Below are positions 1 to 9,419 of a stretch of 64,000 bases of DNA, one piece after another (positions within the stretch are counted from its first letter, which is position 1; each line of letters starts with the position of its first letter). Source of the DNA: Mycobacterium colombiense (GTDB taxonomy: Bacteria; Actinomycetota; Actinomycetes; Mycobacteriales; Mycobacteriaceae). The stretch covers positions 124,001 through 188,000 of the forward strand of contig NZ_QMEU01000001.1 of the NCBI RefSeq assembly GCF_003284975.1, written 5' to 3'. Position numbers and translations under genes: made by a program. The notes beneath the pieces were generated by a model. That model was not told where the DNA came from, did not search any database, and saw nothing but the letters and a program-made list of their open reading frames with translations.

Positions 1-3000
1 GAACCCCGAGGCGGCGATCGACCTGCTGCTCGACCGCTACCCCGACGCCGAGACGGTCCAGTTGCACCCGGCCGACGTGCCGTTCTTCGTCACCCTGTGC
101 AAGACGCCAGGCAAGCCGGTCAACTTCGTGCCGGTGATCGATAAGGACGTGCGGCGTTGGTGGCGCAGCGATTCGCTGTGGCAGGCGCACGACGCCCGCT
201 ACGACGCCGACCAGGTCTGCATCATCCCGGGCACCGCGGCCGTCGCCGGCATCACCCGGATGGACGAGCCCGTCGGTGAGCTACTGGACCGCTTCGAGCA
301 GGCGGCCATCGACGAGGCGCTCGCCGCCGGACTGGAGCCCAAGGCCGTCACGTCACGCCGGACCGGTCGCGCCGACGTCACCGGGCCGCTGGCCGTCGTG
401 CTGGACGCCCCCGACGTCCAGTGGGCCGGCCGCACCGCGACCAACCCGGTGCATCGCATCGCCGACCCCGCCGAGTGGCTGGTGCACGACGGACCCGAGA
501 GCCGCCGCGCCACCCATTCGACCACCGGGGCGCGGCTGCAGGTCGAAGGCGACCGCGTCGTCCTCAGTGTGCCCGTCTCGGGCACCTGGATCGACATCCC
601 GTTCACGTTGCCGCCCAACACCGTTGACGGCGCCACCCCGGTGGTCTCCACCGAGGACGCCGCCACGGCCATGCGGGCGGTGCTGGCCATCGCGGCCGGC
701 GTCGACGGCCCGGACTTCTTGCCCGCGGTCACCGACGGCACGGCCACCGTCACCGTCGACTGGGACCCCGAGCGGGTCGCCGACCACACCGGTGTCACGG
801 CCACCTTCGGAGAACCGTTGGCGCCCAGCCTCACCACCGTGCCCGACGCGCTCGTCGGGCCGTGCTGGCCGGCCGTCTTCTCGGCGATCGGCTCGGCCGT
901 CACCGATGCCGGCGTCCCGGTCGTCGAGGGCCTGCTGAGCCTGGTGCACCTGGATCACGCCGCCCACATGGTCGGCAGCCTGCCGACGGTCCGATCCCAA
1001 TTGACCATCGCCGCAACGGCTTCGGCGGCCATCGACACGGAAATGGGACGTGTGGTCCCCGTCTCGGCGACCATCGCCGACACTGACGGTCAGGTGATCG
1101 CCACCCTTGCCGAACGTTTCGCCATCCTGGGCCGCACCGGCCCCGCCGAACTGACCGACCCGACACGCGCCGGTGGTGCGGTCTCGCCGAACGCGACCGA
1201 CACCCCGCGTCGGCGCCGCCGCGACGTCACCATCACCGCTCCGGTCGACATGCGTCCGTTCGCGGTGGTCTCCGGTGACCACAACCCCATTCACACCGAC
1301 CGGGCCGCCGCGCTGCTGGCCGGCCTGGAATCGCCGATCGTGCACGGCATGTGGCTGTCGGCGGCCGCCCAGCATGCGGTGACCGCCACCGATGGCCAGA
1401 CCCGCCCCCCGGCGCGGCTGATCGGCTGGACCGCCCGCTTCCTGGGCATGGTGCGCCCCGGCGACGAGGTCGCGTTCCGCGTCGACCGCGTCGGAATCGA
1501 CCAGGGCGCCGAGGTTTTGGAGGTCGCCGCCAAGGTCGGATCGGATCTGGTGATGTCGGCGACGGCCCGCCTGGCGGCCCCGCACACTGTCTACGCGTTC
1601 CCCGGCCAGGGCATTCAGCACAAGGGCATGGGCATGGACGTGCGGGCCCGGTCCAAGGCCGCCCGCAAGGTGTGGGACAAGGCCGACAAGTTCACCCGCG
1701 ACACCCTCGGCTTCTCGGTCCTGCACGTGGTCCGGGACAACCCGACCAGCATCATCGCCAGCGGTGTGCACTACAACCACCCCGAGGGCGTCCTGTACCT
1801 GACGCAGTTCACCCAGGTCGCGATGGCCACGGTGGCCGCCGCGCAGGTCGCCGAGATGCGCGAGCAGGGCGCCTTCGTGGAGGGCGCGATCGCCTGCGGT
1901 CACTCCGTCGGTGAGTACACCGCGCTGGCCTGCGTGACGGGCATCTACGAGCTGGAAGCCTTGCTGGAGACCGTGTTTCATCGCGGCTCGAAGATGCACG
2001 ACATCGTGCCGCGCGACGAGCTGGGCCGGTCCAACTACCGGCTGGCGGCGATCCGGCCGTCGCAAATCGACCTGCCCGACGACGAGGTCCCGGGTTTTGT
2101 CGCGGAAATCGCCGAGCGCACGGGCGAATTCCTGGAGATCGTCAACTTCAACCTGCGCGGTTCCCAGTACGCGATCGCCGGCACGGTGCGCGGCTTGGAA
2201 GCGCTCGAGGAAGAGGTGGAGCGGCGCCGCGAGATCACCGGCGGCAAGCGCTCATTCATCTTGGTGCCCGGCATCGACGTGCCGTTCCACTCGCGCGTGC
2301 TGCGGGTCGGTGTGGCGGAGTTCCGGCGGTCGCTGGACCGGGTCATGCCGCGCGACAAAGATCCCGACGTCATCATCGGCCGGTACATCCCGAACCTGGT
2401 GCCGCGTCCGTTCACCCTGGACCGCGACTTCATCCAGGAGATCCGCGACCTGGTGCCGGCCGAGCCGCTCGACCCGATCCTCGCCGACTACGACACCTGG
2501 CTCGCCGAGCGCCGCATCGAGATGGCCCGCATCGTCCTGATCGAGCTGCTGGCATGGCAATTCGCCAGCCCGGTGCGCTGGATCGAAACCCAGGACCTGC
2601 TGTTCACCGAGGAGGCCGCCGGCGGCCTGGGTGTGGAGCGGTTCGTCGAGATCGGGGTGAAGTCCGCCCCGACCGTCGCGGGCCTGGCCACCAACACCCT
2701 CAAGCTGCCCGAATACGCTCACAGCACAGTCGAAGTGCTCAACGCCGAGCGCGACGCCGCGGTGCTGTTCGCCACCGACACCGACCCCGAGCCGGAACCC
2801 GAGGACGAGCCGGCGGCGGATGATTCCGCCGCATCCCCGGCGGAGGCGGCGCCCCTGCCTAATGTCGCCCCCGCCGTCGCTCCGGCTGGCGCCGCAGCTC
2901 CGTCGAGTGCTCGGCCGGACGACATCGGGTTCGATGCGGCCGACGCCACGCTGGCGCTGATCGCGCTGTCGGCCAAGATGCGCATCGACCAGATCGAGGA

Positions 3001-6000
3001 GCTGGACTCCATCGAATCGATCACCGACGGCGCGTCGTCGCGACGCAACCAGCTGCTGGTGGACCTGGGCTCGGAGCTGAACCTGGGCGCCATCGACGGC
3101 GCCGCCGAAGCCGACCTGGCCGGGCTGCGCGCGCAGGTCACCAAGCTGGCGCGCACCTACAAGCCTTACGGCCCAGTGCTTTCCGACGCAATCAACGATC
3201 AATTGCGCACCGTGCTGGGGCCTTCGGGTAAGCGGCCCGCCGCCATCGCCGAGCGGGTCAAGAAGACCTGGGAGCTCGGCGACGGTTGGGCCAAGCACGT
3301 CACCGTGGAGGTCGCGCTGGGAACCCGCGAGGGCACCAGTGTCCGGGGTGGCGCCATGGGCCACCTGCACGAGGGCGCACTGGCCGACGCCGCCTCTGTC
3401 GACAAGGTGATCGACGCCGCGGTGGCCTCCGTCGCCGCGCGGCGCGGCATCGCGGTGGCGCTGCCGTCTTCGGGCGGTGGCGGCGGCGGTGCGACCATCG
3501 ACGCCGCCGCGCTGGGCGAATTCACCGAACAGATCACCGGCCGCGACGGCGTGCTGGCCTCGGCGGCGCGCCTGGTGCTCAATCAGCTGGGCCTCGACGA
3601 CCCGGTCAGCGCGTCGCCGGCGGCCACCGACGCCGAGCTCATCGACCTGGTGACCGCCGAACTCGGTGCCGACTGGCCGCGGCTGGTGGCACCGGTCTTC
3701 GAGCCGAAGAAGGCCGTGCTGTTCGACGACCGGTGGGCCAGCGCACGCGAGGACCTGGTCAAGCTGTGGCTGACCGACGAGGGCGACATCGATGCCCGGT
3801 GGGTGGAGCTGTCCCAAAGGTTCGAGGGCGCAGGCCATGTCGTGGCCACCCAGGCCACCTGGTGGCAGGGCAAGGCGCTGTCCGCGGGTCGTCAGATCCA
3901 CGCGTCGTTGTACGGCCGCATCGCGGCCGGCGCCGAGAACCCGGACCCGGGCCAGTACAGCAGCGAAGTCGCCGTGGTGACGGGTGCCTCCAAGGGCTCG
4001 ATCGCCGCGTCGGTCGTCGGGCGGCTGCTCGACGGCGGGGCCACCGTCATCGCCACCACGTCCAAGCTCGACGACGAGCGGCTCGCGTTCTACCGCGGCC
4101 TCTACCGCGACCACGCCCGGTATGGCGCTGCGCTGTGGGTGGTGGCCGCCAACATGGCGTCCTACTCCGACATCGACGCGCTGGTCGAATGGGTGGGCAC
4201 TGAGCAGACCGAAAGCCTTGGGCCGCAGTCGATTCACATCAAGGACGCGCAGACCCCGACGTTGCTGTTCCCGTTCGCCGCACCGCGGGTCGCGGGCGAC
4301 CTGTCCGAGGCCGGCTCTCGCTCCGAGATGGAGATGAAGGTGCTGCTGTGGGCGGTGCAGCGCCTCATCGGTGGGCTGTCGAAGATCGGCGCCGAGCGTG
4401 ACATCGCGTCCCGGCTGCACGTCGTGCTGCCGGGCTCACCGAACCGCGGAATGTTCGGCGGCGACGGCGCTTACGGCGAGGCCAAGTCGGCGCTGGACGC
4501 CTTGGTGAGTCGTTGGCACGCCGAGTCCTCCTGGGCGGCCCGGGTCAGTCTGGCGCACGCGCTGATCGGGTGGACCCGCGGCACCGGGCTGATGGGCCAC
4601 AACGACGCGATCGTGGACGCGGTCGAGGAGGCCGGCGTCACCACCTACTCGACCGACGAGATGGCGGCAATGCTGCTGTCGCTCTGCGACGTCGAGTCGA
4701 AGGTGGCCGCGGCGGGTGCGCCGATCAAGGCGGACCTGACCGGTGGGCTGGGCGAGGCCAACCTCGACATGGCCGAACTGGCCGCCAAGGCCCGGGAGCA
4801 GGCCACGTCGGCATCGGACGAAGCGGCCGACGAGGCCGCCGCCGAGGGCACCATCGCCGCGCTGCCGTCGCCGCCGCGTGGCTTCACCCCGGCGCCGCCT
4901 CCGGAATGGGCGGACCTCGACGTCGACCCGGCCGACCTGGTGGTCATCGTCGGTGGCGCGGAGCTCGGGCCCTACGGCTCGTCGCGGACCCGCTTCGAGA
5001 TGGAGGTCGACAACGAGTTGTCGGCGGCCGGCGTCCTGGAGCTGGCCTGGACCACCGGCCTGATCCGCTGGGAGGACGACCCCCAACCCGGTTGGTACGA
5101 CACGCAATCCGGTGACCTGGTCGACGAGTCCGAGTTGGTCGAGCGCTATCACGACTCCGTCGTGGAGCGTTGCGGCATCCGCGAATTCGTCGACGACGGC
5201 GCGATCGACCCCGATCACGCGTCGCCGCTGCTGGTGTCGGTGTTCCTGGACAAGGACTTCGCGTTCGTGGTGTCCTCGGAGGCCGACGCGCGCGCCTTCG
5301 TCGAGTTCGATCCCGAACACACCATCATCCGGCCGGTGCCCGACTCCAGCGACTGGCAGGTGATCCGCAAGGCGGGCACCGAGATTCGGGTGCCGCGCAA
5401 GACCAAGCTGTCGCGGACCGTCGGCGCGCAGATCCCGACCGGGTTCGACCCGACGGTGTTCGGCATCAGCCAGGACATGGCCAGCTCGACCGACCGGGTG
5501 GCGCTGTGGAACATCGTCGCGACCGTCGACGCGTTCCTGTCGTCGGGATTCACCCCGGCCGAGCTGATGCGGTGGGTGCACCCGGGCCTGGTGGCCAGCA
5601 CGCAGGGCACCGGCATGGGCGGCATGACGTCGATGCAGACGATGTATCACGGCAACCTGCTCGGCCGGAACAAGCCGAACGACATCCTGCAAGAAGTTCT
5701 GCCGAATGTCGTTGCCGCACATGTCATTCAGAGTTACGTCGGCAGCTACGGCGCGATGATCCACCCGGTGGGCGCCTGCGCGACCGCGGCGGTGTCGGTC
5801 GAGGAGGGCGTCGACAAGATCCGGCTCGGCAAGGCCGAGCTGGTGGTCGCCGGTGGATTCGACGACCTGACGCTGGAAGCCATCATCGGCTTCGGTGACA
5901 TGGCAGCCACCGCCGACACCTCCATGATGCGCGGCCGCGGCATCCACGACTCGAAGTTCTCCCGGCCCAACGATCGTCGCCGGCTGGGATTCCTCGAGGC

Positions 6001-6838
6001 GCAGGGCGGTGGCACCATCCTGCTGGCGCGCGGCGACCTGGCGCTGAAGATGGGTCTGCCGGTGCTGGCCGTGGTTGCCTACGCGCAGTCGTTCGCCGAC
6101 GGCGTGCACACCTCGATCCCGGCGCCGGGGCTGGGCGCGCTGGGCGCCGGTCGCGGCGGCAAGGATTCAGCGCTGGCGCGGTCGCTGACAAAGCTCGGGG
6201 TGACCGCCGACGACATCGCGGTGATCTCCAAGCACGACACGTCGACGTTGGCCAACGATCCCAACGAGACCGAGCTGCACGAGCGGCTCGCCGATTCGCT
6301 CGGCCGCTCCGAGGGGGCTCCGCTGTTCGTGGTGTCGCAGAAGAGCCTCACCGGGCACGCCAAGGGCGGCGCGGCGGTCTTCCAGATGATGGGCCTGTGC
6401 CAGATGCTGCGTGACGGGGTGATCCCACCGAACCGCAGCCTGGACTGCGTCGACGACGAACTGGCCGGCTCGGCCCACTTCGTGTGGGTGCGCGAGACCC
6501 TGCGCCTGGGCGAGAAATTCCCGCTCAAGGCGGGCTTGGTGACCAGCCTTGGGTTCGGCCATGTTTCGGGCTTGGTTGCGCTGGTGCATCCGCAGGCGTT
6601 CGTCGCCGCGCTCGACCCGCAGCAGCGTGCGGACTACCAGCGTCGCGCGGATGCGCGCGTGCTGGCCGGTCAGCGGCGGCTGGCGTCGGCGATCGCCGGT
6701 GGCGCGCCGATGTACGAGCGGCCGCCGAACCGTCGCTTCGACCATGACGAGTCGGAGAAGCGTCAGGAGGCCGCGATGCTGTTGAACCCGGATTCGCGCC
6801 TGGGTGACGGCGACGCCTACCAGGTCTCTGCCGGATGA
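1..6838 (+). CDS. fas: Type I fatty acid synthase, 5'-truncated by the window edge
   Basis: Multifunctional FAS-I, which makes the C16-C26 acyl-CoAs feeding phospholipid and mycolate synthesis. The reading frame is open from base 2, so the start lies upstream; about 2278 residues are present, against roughly 3070 in the M. tuberculosis protein. Visible domains in order (window residue numbers): hot-dog dehydratase around 420-450 (HNPIHTDRAA); malonyl/palmitoyl transferase from about 531 (YAFPGQG) with the nucleophile in GHSVGE near 635; acyl carrier region near 1000-1060, where the probable pantetheine serine lies in GASSRRNQ near 1012, by analogy with fungal FAS; ketoreductase with VVTGASKGS near 1325; ketosynthase with active-site Cys near 1926 (GACATAAVS) and His in SLTGHAKGG near 2119. 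The acetyltransferase and enoylreductase domains expected upstream are outside the window. acpS follows after 25 nt, which implies an operon. Confidence 0.98.
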   Translation, partial: NPEAAIDLLLDRYPDAETVQLHPADVPFFVTLCKTPGKPVNFVPVIDKDVRRWWRSDSLWQAHDARYDADQVCIIPGTAAVAGITRMDEPVGELLDRFEQAAIDEALAAGLEPKAVTSRRTGRADVTGPLAVVLDAPDVQWAGRTATNPVHRIADPAEWLVHDGPESRRATHSTTGARLQVEGDRVVLSVPVSGTWIDIPFTLPPNTVDGATPVVSTEDAATAMRAVLAIAAGVDGPDFLPAVTDGTATVTVDWDPERVADHTGVTATFGEPLAPSLTTVPDALVGPCWPAVFSAIGSAVTDAGVPVVEGLLSLVHLDHAAHMVGSLPTVRSQLTIAATASAAIDTEMGRVVPVSATIADTDGQVIATLAERFAILGRTGPAELTDPTRAGGAVSPNATDTPRRRRRDVTITAPVDMRPFAVVSGDHNPIHTDRAAALLAGLESPIVHGMWLSAAAQHAVTATDGQTRPPARLIGWTARFLGMVRPGDEVAFRVDRVGIDQGAEVLEVAAKVGSDLVMSATARLAAPHTVYAFPGQGIQHKGMGMDVRARSKAARKVWDKADKFTRDTLGFSVLHVVRDNPTSIIASGVHYNHPEGVLYLTQFTQVAMATVAAAQVAEMREQGAFVEGAIACGHSVGEYTALACVTGIYELEALLETVFHRGSKMHDIVPRDELGRSNYRLAAIRPSQIDLPDDEVPGFVAEIAERTGEFLEIVNFNLRGSQYAIAGTVRGLEALEEEVERRREITGGKRSFILVPGIDVPFHSRVLRVGVAEFRRSLDRVMPRDKDPDVIIGRYIPNLVPRPFTLDRDFIQEIRDLVPAEPLDPILADYDTWLAERRIEMARIVLIELLAWQFASPVRWIETQDLLFTEEAAGGLGVERFVEIGVKSAPTVAGLATNTLKLPEYAHSTVEVLNAERDAAVLFATDTDPEPEPEDEPAADDSAASPAEAAPLPNVAPAVAPAGAAAPSSARPDDIGFDAADATLALIALSAKMRIDQIEELDSIESITDGASSRRNQLLVDLGSELNLGAIDGAAEADLAGLRAQVTKLARTYKPYGPVLSDAINDQLRTVLGPSGKRPAAIAERVKKTWELGDGWAKHVTVEVALGTREGTSVRGGAMGHLHEGALADAASVDKVIDAAVASVAARRGIAVALPSSGGGGGGATIDAAALGEFTEQITGRDGVLASAARLVLNQLGLDDPVSASPAATDAELIDLVTAELGADWPRLVAPVFEPKKAVLFDDRWASAREDLVKLWLTDEGDIDARWVELSQRFEGAGHVVATQATWWQGKALSAGRQIHASLYGRIAAGAENPDPGQYSSEVAVVTGASKGSIAASVVGRLLDGGATVIATTSKLDDERLAFYRGLYRDHARYGAALWVVAANMASYSDIDALVEWVGTEQTESLGPQSIHIKDAQTPTLLFPFAAPRVAGDLSEAGSRSEMEMKVLLWAVQRLIGGLSKIGAERDIASRLHVVLPGSPNRGMFGGDGAYGEAKSALDALVSRWHAESSWAARVSLAHALIGWTRGTGLMGHNDAIVDAVEEAGVTTYSTDEMAAMLLSLCDVESKVAAAGAPIKADLTGGLGEANLDMAELAAKAREQATSASDEAADEAAAEGTIAALPSPPRGFTPAPPPEWADLDVDPADLVVIVGGAELGPYGSSRTRFEMEVDNELSAAGVLELAWTTGLIRWEDDPQPGWYDTQSGDLVDESELVERYHDSVVERCGIREFVDDGAIDPDHASPLLVSVFLDKDFAFVVSSEADARAFVEFDPEHTIIRPVPDSSDWQVIRKAGTEIRVPRKTKLSRTVGAQIPTGFDPTVFGISQDMASSTDRVALWNIVATVDAFLSSGFTPAELMRWVHPGLVASTQGTGMGGMTSMQTMYHGNLLGRNKPNDILQEVLPNVVAAHVIQSYVGSYGAMIHPVGACATAAVSVEEGVDKIRLGKAELVVAGGFDDLTLEAIIGFGDMAATADTSMMRGRGIHDSKFSRPNDRRRLGFLEAQGGGTILLARGDLALKMGLPVLAVVAYAQSFADGVHTSIPAPGLGALGAGRGGKDSALARSLTKLGVTADDIAVISKHDTSTLANDPNETELHERLADSLGRSEGAPLFVVSQKSLTGHAKGGAAVFQMMGLCQMLRDGVIPPNRSLDCVDDELAGSAHFVWVRETLRLGEKFPLKAGLVTSLGFGHVSGLVALVHPQAFVAALDPQQRADYQRRADARVLAGQRRLASAIAGGAPMYERPPNRRFDHDESEKRQEAAMLLNPDSRLGDGDAYQVSAG

Positions 6839-6863
6839 CGTCGGTCCGTTAGCCTGGCGACCC

Positions 6864-7262
6864 ATGGGAATTGTCGGTGTGGGGATCGATCTCGTCTCCA
6901 TCCCTGATTTCGCCGAGCAGGTCGACCAGCCGGGAACCGTTTTCTCCGAGACGTTCACCCCGGGTGAGCGCCGCGATGCCTCGGACAAGAGTTCGTCGGC
7001 GGCGCGTCACCTGGCGGCCCGGTGGGCGGCGAAGGAGGCGGTGATCAAGGCGTGGTCGGGATCGCGGTTCGCCCAGCGCCCCGTGCTGCCGGAGGACATC
7101 CACCGCGATATCGAGGTGGTCACCGACATGTGGGGCCGCCCACGGGTTCGGCTGAGCGGCGACATCGCCAAACACCTGGCCGACGTGACGATTCACGTCT
7201 CGCTGACGCACGAAGGGGATACCGCCGCCGCGGTGGCGATCCTGGAGACGACGTCCGACTAG
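6864..7262 (+). CDS. acpS: Holo-[acyl carrier protein] synthase
   Basis: Transfers 4'-phosphopantetheine from CoA to the acyl carrier domain of FAS-I, the gene immediately upstream. The 132-residue length matches mycobacterial AcpS. The N-terminus has the family signature GIDLVSIPDF with the Mg-binding Asp, and the middle has RWAAKEAVIKAW, the second conserved motif (WAxKEA). The ATG at 6864 is chosen because it puts MGIVGVGIDLV at the N-terminus as in the family; the frame stays open upstream to a codon at 6804, but that would run into the end of fas. The 25-nt spacing to fas supports co-transcription and keeps substrate and activator together. Confidence 0.96.
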   Translation: MGIVGVGIDLVSIPDFAEQVDQPGTVFSETFTPGERRDASDKSSSAARHLAARWAAKEAVIKAWSGSRFAQRPVLPEDIHRDIEVVTDMWGRPRVRLSGDIAKHLADVTIHVSLTHEGDTAAAVAILETTSD

Positions 7263-7273
7263 CCTCGCCGAGA

Positions 7274-7319
7274 GTCACGCCAGCGTGGCAATAGGCGGCG
7301 AACGTCACGCCAGCGTGAC
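7274..7319. repeat. Two direct copies of a 16-bp palindrome
   Basis: GTCACGCCAGCGTGGC (7274-7289) and GTCACGCCAGCGTGAC (7304-7319) lie 30 bp apart in the 87-bp gap between acpS and the peptidase gene. Each can fold as a 7-bp stem with a 2-nt centre; the second is perfect. No T-tract follows, so a protein-binding or REP-like element is as likely as a terminator. Confidence 0.7.
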
Positions 7320-7349
7320 GCTCGCCGCGGGCCGACTAGCCTCGATCCC

Positions 7350-8675
7350 ATGAGCGATCTGGTTGAGCGCGTGCGCGCGGTGTTGCCGTCGGTGCGGCGC
7401 GATCTGGAAGACCTGGTGCGCATCGAATCGGTGTGGGCCGACCCCGGCCGCCGCGACGAGGTGCATCGCAGCGCGCAGGCCGTCGCGGATCTGTTGGCGC
7501 AGGCCGGTTTCGGCGATGTGCAGATCGTCAGCGAAGGGGGAGCGCCGGCGGTCATCGCGCGCCATCCCGCGCCGGACGGCGCGCCGACCGTGCTGCTGTA
7601 CGCACACCACGACGTGCAGCCCGAAGGCGACCGCGGCCAATGGCTCTCGCCGCCCTTCGAGCCCACCGAGCGCGGCGGCCGGCTCTACGGCCGTGGCAGC
7701 GCCGACGACAAAGCTGGCATCGCAACACATTTGGCGGCATTTCGGGCGCACGGCGGGCAGCCGCCGGTGGGCGTGACGGTGTTCGTCGAGGGCGAGGAGG
7801 AATCCGGGTCGCCGTCGTTGGGCCGGCTGCTGGCCGCGCACCGCGATGCGCTGGCCGCCGACGTCATCGTCATCGCCGACTCGGACAACTGGAGCACCGA
7901 AGTCCCGGCCCTGACGGTCACGCTGCGCGGCCTGGTGGACTGCGTGGTCGAGGTGGCCACGCTCGACCACGGCCTGCACTCCGGCATCTGGGGCGGGGTG
8001 GTGCCCGACGCGCTCAGCGCCCTGGTGCGGCTGCTGGCCAGCCTGCACGACGACGACGGGAACGTGGCCGTCGCCGGCCTGCACGAAAGCACCGCCGCCC
8101 CAGTCGATTACCCGCCCGAGCGGGTACGCGCCGACTCCGGATTGCTGGACGGCGTGTCCGAGATCGGGTCGGGTTCGGCGCCGCAGCGGCTGTGGGCCAA
8201 GCCCGCGATCACCGTGATCGGCATCGACACCACCCCCATCGAAAAGGCGTCCAACACGCTGATTCCGCGGGCGCGGGCCAAGATCAGCATGCGCGTCGCG
8301 CCGGGCGGTGACGCGGCGGGGCACCTGGACGCGTTGACCGCCCACCTCCAACGGCACGCGCCGTGGGGCGCGCACGTCAGCGTCACCCGCGGCGACATCG
8401 GCGAGCCCTACGCCATCGACGCCAGCGGCAGCGTCTACGACGCCGCCCGCCAGGCGTTCCGGCAAGCATGGGGTACCGACCCGATCGACATGGGCATGGG
8501 CGGGTCGATCCCGTTCATCGCCGAGTTCGCCGAGGCCTTTCCGCGGGCCAAGATCCTGGTGACCGGCGTGGAGGACCCCGCGACGCAGGCCCACAGCATC
8601 AACGAGAGCCTGCACCTGGGCGTGCTGGAACGTGCGGCGATCGCCGAGGCGCTGCTGCTGGCCAACCTGGGCTAG
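7350..8675 (+). CDS. M20-family metallopeptidase (dipeptidase-like)
   Basis: Zinc-dependent exopeptidase or amidohydrolase of the M20/ArgE-DapE-CPG2 family, 441 residues, cytoplasmic (no signal peptide seen). Metal-ligand and catalytic motifs appear in order: AHHDVQPEG near 88, the bridging Asp in GRGSADDKAG near 117, the catalytic and ligand glutamates in VEGEEESGSPS near 150, DSDNWSTE near 178, the dimerisation-domain His in LDHGLHSGIWGG near 208, and the C-terminal ligand His in AHSINESLHLG near 415. The position corresponds to Rv2522c, next to acpS. The substrate is unknown; a dipeptide or N-acyl amino acid is the family expectation. It converges on the DUF3060 gene with a 13-bp gap. Confidence 0.9.
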   Translation: MSDLVERVRAVLPSVRRDLEDLVRIESVWADPGRRDEVHRSAQAVADLLAQAGFGDVQIVSEGGAPAVIARHPAPDGAPTVLLYAHHDVQPEGDRGQWLSPPFEPTERGGRLYGRGSADDKAGIATHLAAFRAHGGQPPVGVTVFVEGEEESGSPSLGRLLAAHRDALAADVIVIADSDNWSTEVPALTVTLRGLVDCVVEVATLDHGLHSGIWGGVVPDALSALVRLLASLHDDDGNVAVAGLHESTAAPVDYPPERVRADSGLLDGVSEIGSGSAPQRLWAKPAITVIGIDTTPIEKASNTLIPRARAKISMRVAPGGDAAGHLDALTAHLQRHAPWGAHVSVTRGDIGEPYAIDASGSVYDAARQAFRQAWGTDPIDMGMGGSIPFIAEFAEAFPRAKILVTGVEDPATQAHSINESLHLGVLERAAIAEALLLANLG

Positions 8676-8688
8676 GGGGACGCACCTT

Positions 8689-9243
8689 TCATCGGGTGCC
8701 TTGGCCCTGAGCCACGACGTTGTTGTTTCCCGTCTTGTTGATTGTCGGTGAGCCGGAGTGATAGATCATCGCGTTGTCATCGCCGAAAACACTAATGACG
8801 TCGGCGCTGTCGACGGTGACATGATTTGCGCTGCCGGCGACGTCAAGCCTGCGACAGTGGCCGGTGACGGTGTAGGTGTTGTTGTCACCTTCGAGCCTGA
8901 GGTTCCCGTCGTTGCAGTCGATCGTGTCCTTCGCCCCGCCATTGATCATGGTGAGATTGCCGTGCACGGTGGTGCCGGAGTAGTTACCCGCGACGGCTAC
9001 GATCGCGAACGCAGCTGCGAACGCACCCCCCAACACCATCCAACCTCGGGGCGTGTTCGCCAGCCCCGCAAGGCCTCTGATCCGCTGCCACCAGGTCCCA
9101 CCGAGTGCACGCCCGCCATCCCGGCCGCTTTTGGACGTTCCGGACGGCTGAGGAGGGCTCCCCGGTGGTCGTGCGGCGCCGCGCTCCAGCTCGCGTATGT
9201 ATTCCTCAGGGTCTAGCTTCTCCGGGTCTTCTTCCGGGTCCAT
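8689..9243 (-). CDS. DUF3060 single-pass membrane protein
   Basis: 184 residues. The N-terminus is acidic (EEDPEKLDPEEYI), followed by a Pro/Gly/Ser-rich stretch, one hydrophobic segment near 68-90 (MVLGGAFAAAFAIVAVAG), then a C-terminal domain rich in Asn, Asp and Gly (DCNDGNLRLEGDNNTYTV; GSANHVTVDSADVI). This is the short beta-strand repeat pattern of mycobacterial DUF3060 domains. The C-terminal domain should lie outside the membrane. Function is unknown. It is divergent from the P450 gene across 176 bp. Confidence 0.85.
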   Translation of the reverse strand: MDPEEDPEKLDPEEYIRELERGAARPPGSPPQPSGTSKSGRDGGRALGGTWWQRIRGLAGLANTPRGWMVLGGAFAAAFAIVAVAGNYSGTTVHGNLTMINGGAKDTIDCNDGNLRLEGDNNTYTVTGHCRRLDVAGSANHVTVDSADVISVFGDDNAMIYHSGSPTINKTGNNNVVAQGQGTR

Positions 9244-9419
9244 CGCTCAATGATCCGCTCTGCGGTCGAGTTTTGGAGGTGTCACGTCGAAGCCGCGACT
9301 TTCCACGGCCAGGCGAAGCCGGACGCCGATCCGAACTGGCCCCCCGAATGCTGAACGAGAACGACGGTCTCGTCGCATACTGCTCTAGACGCAGCCACTC
9401 GTCCGCAGGAGACGCCACC

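Noticed and set aside
2252..4420. 722-codon open frame on the minus strand inside fas
   Set aside because: Lies antisense to the strongly supported FAS domains; composition is Gly/Arg/His/Gln-rich as expected of a shadow frame in GC-rich DNA.
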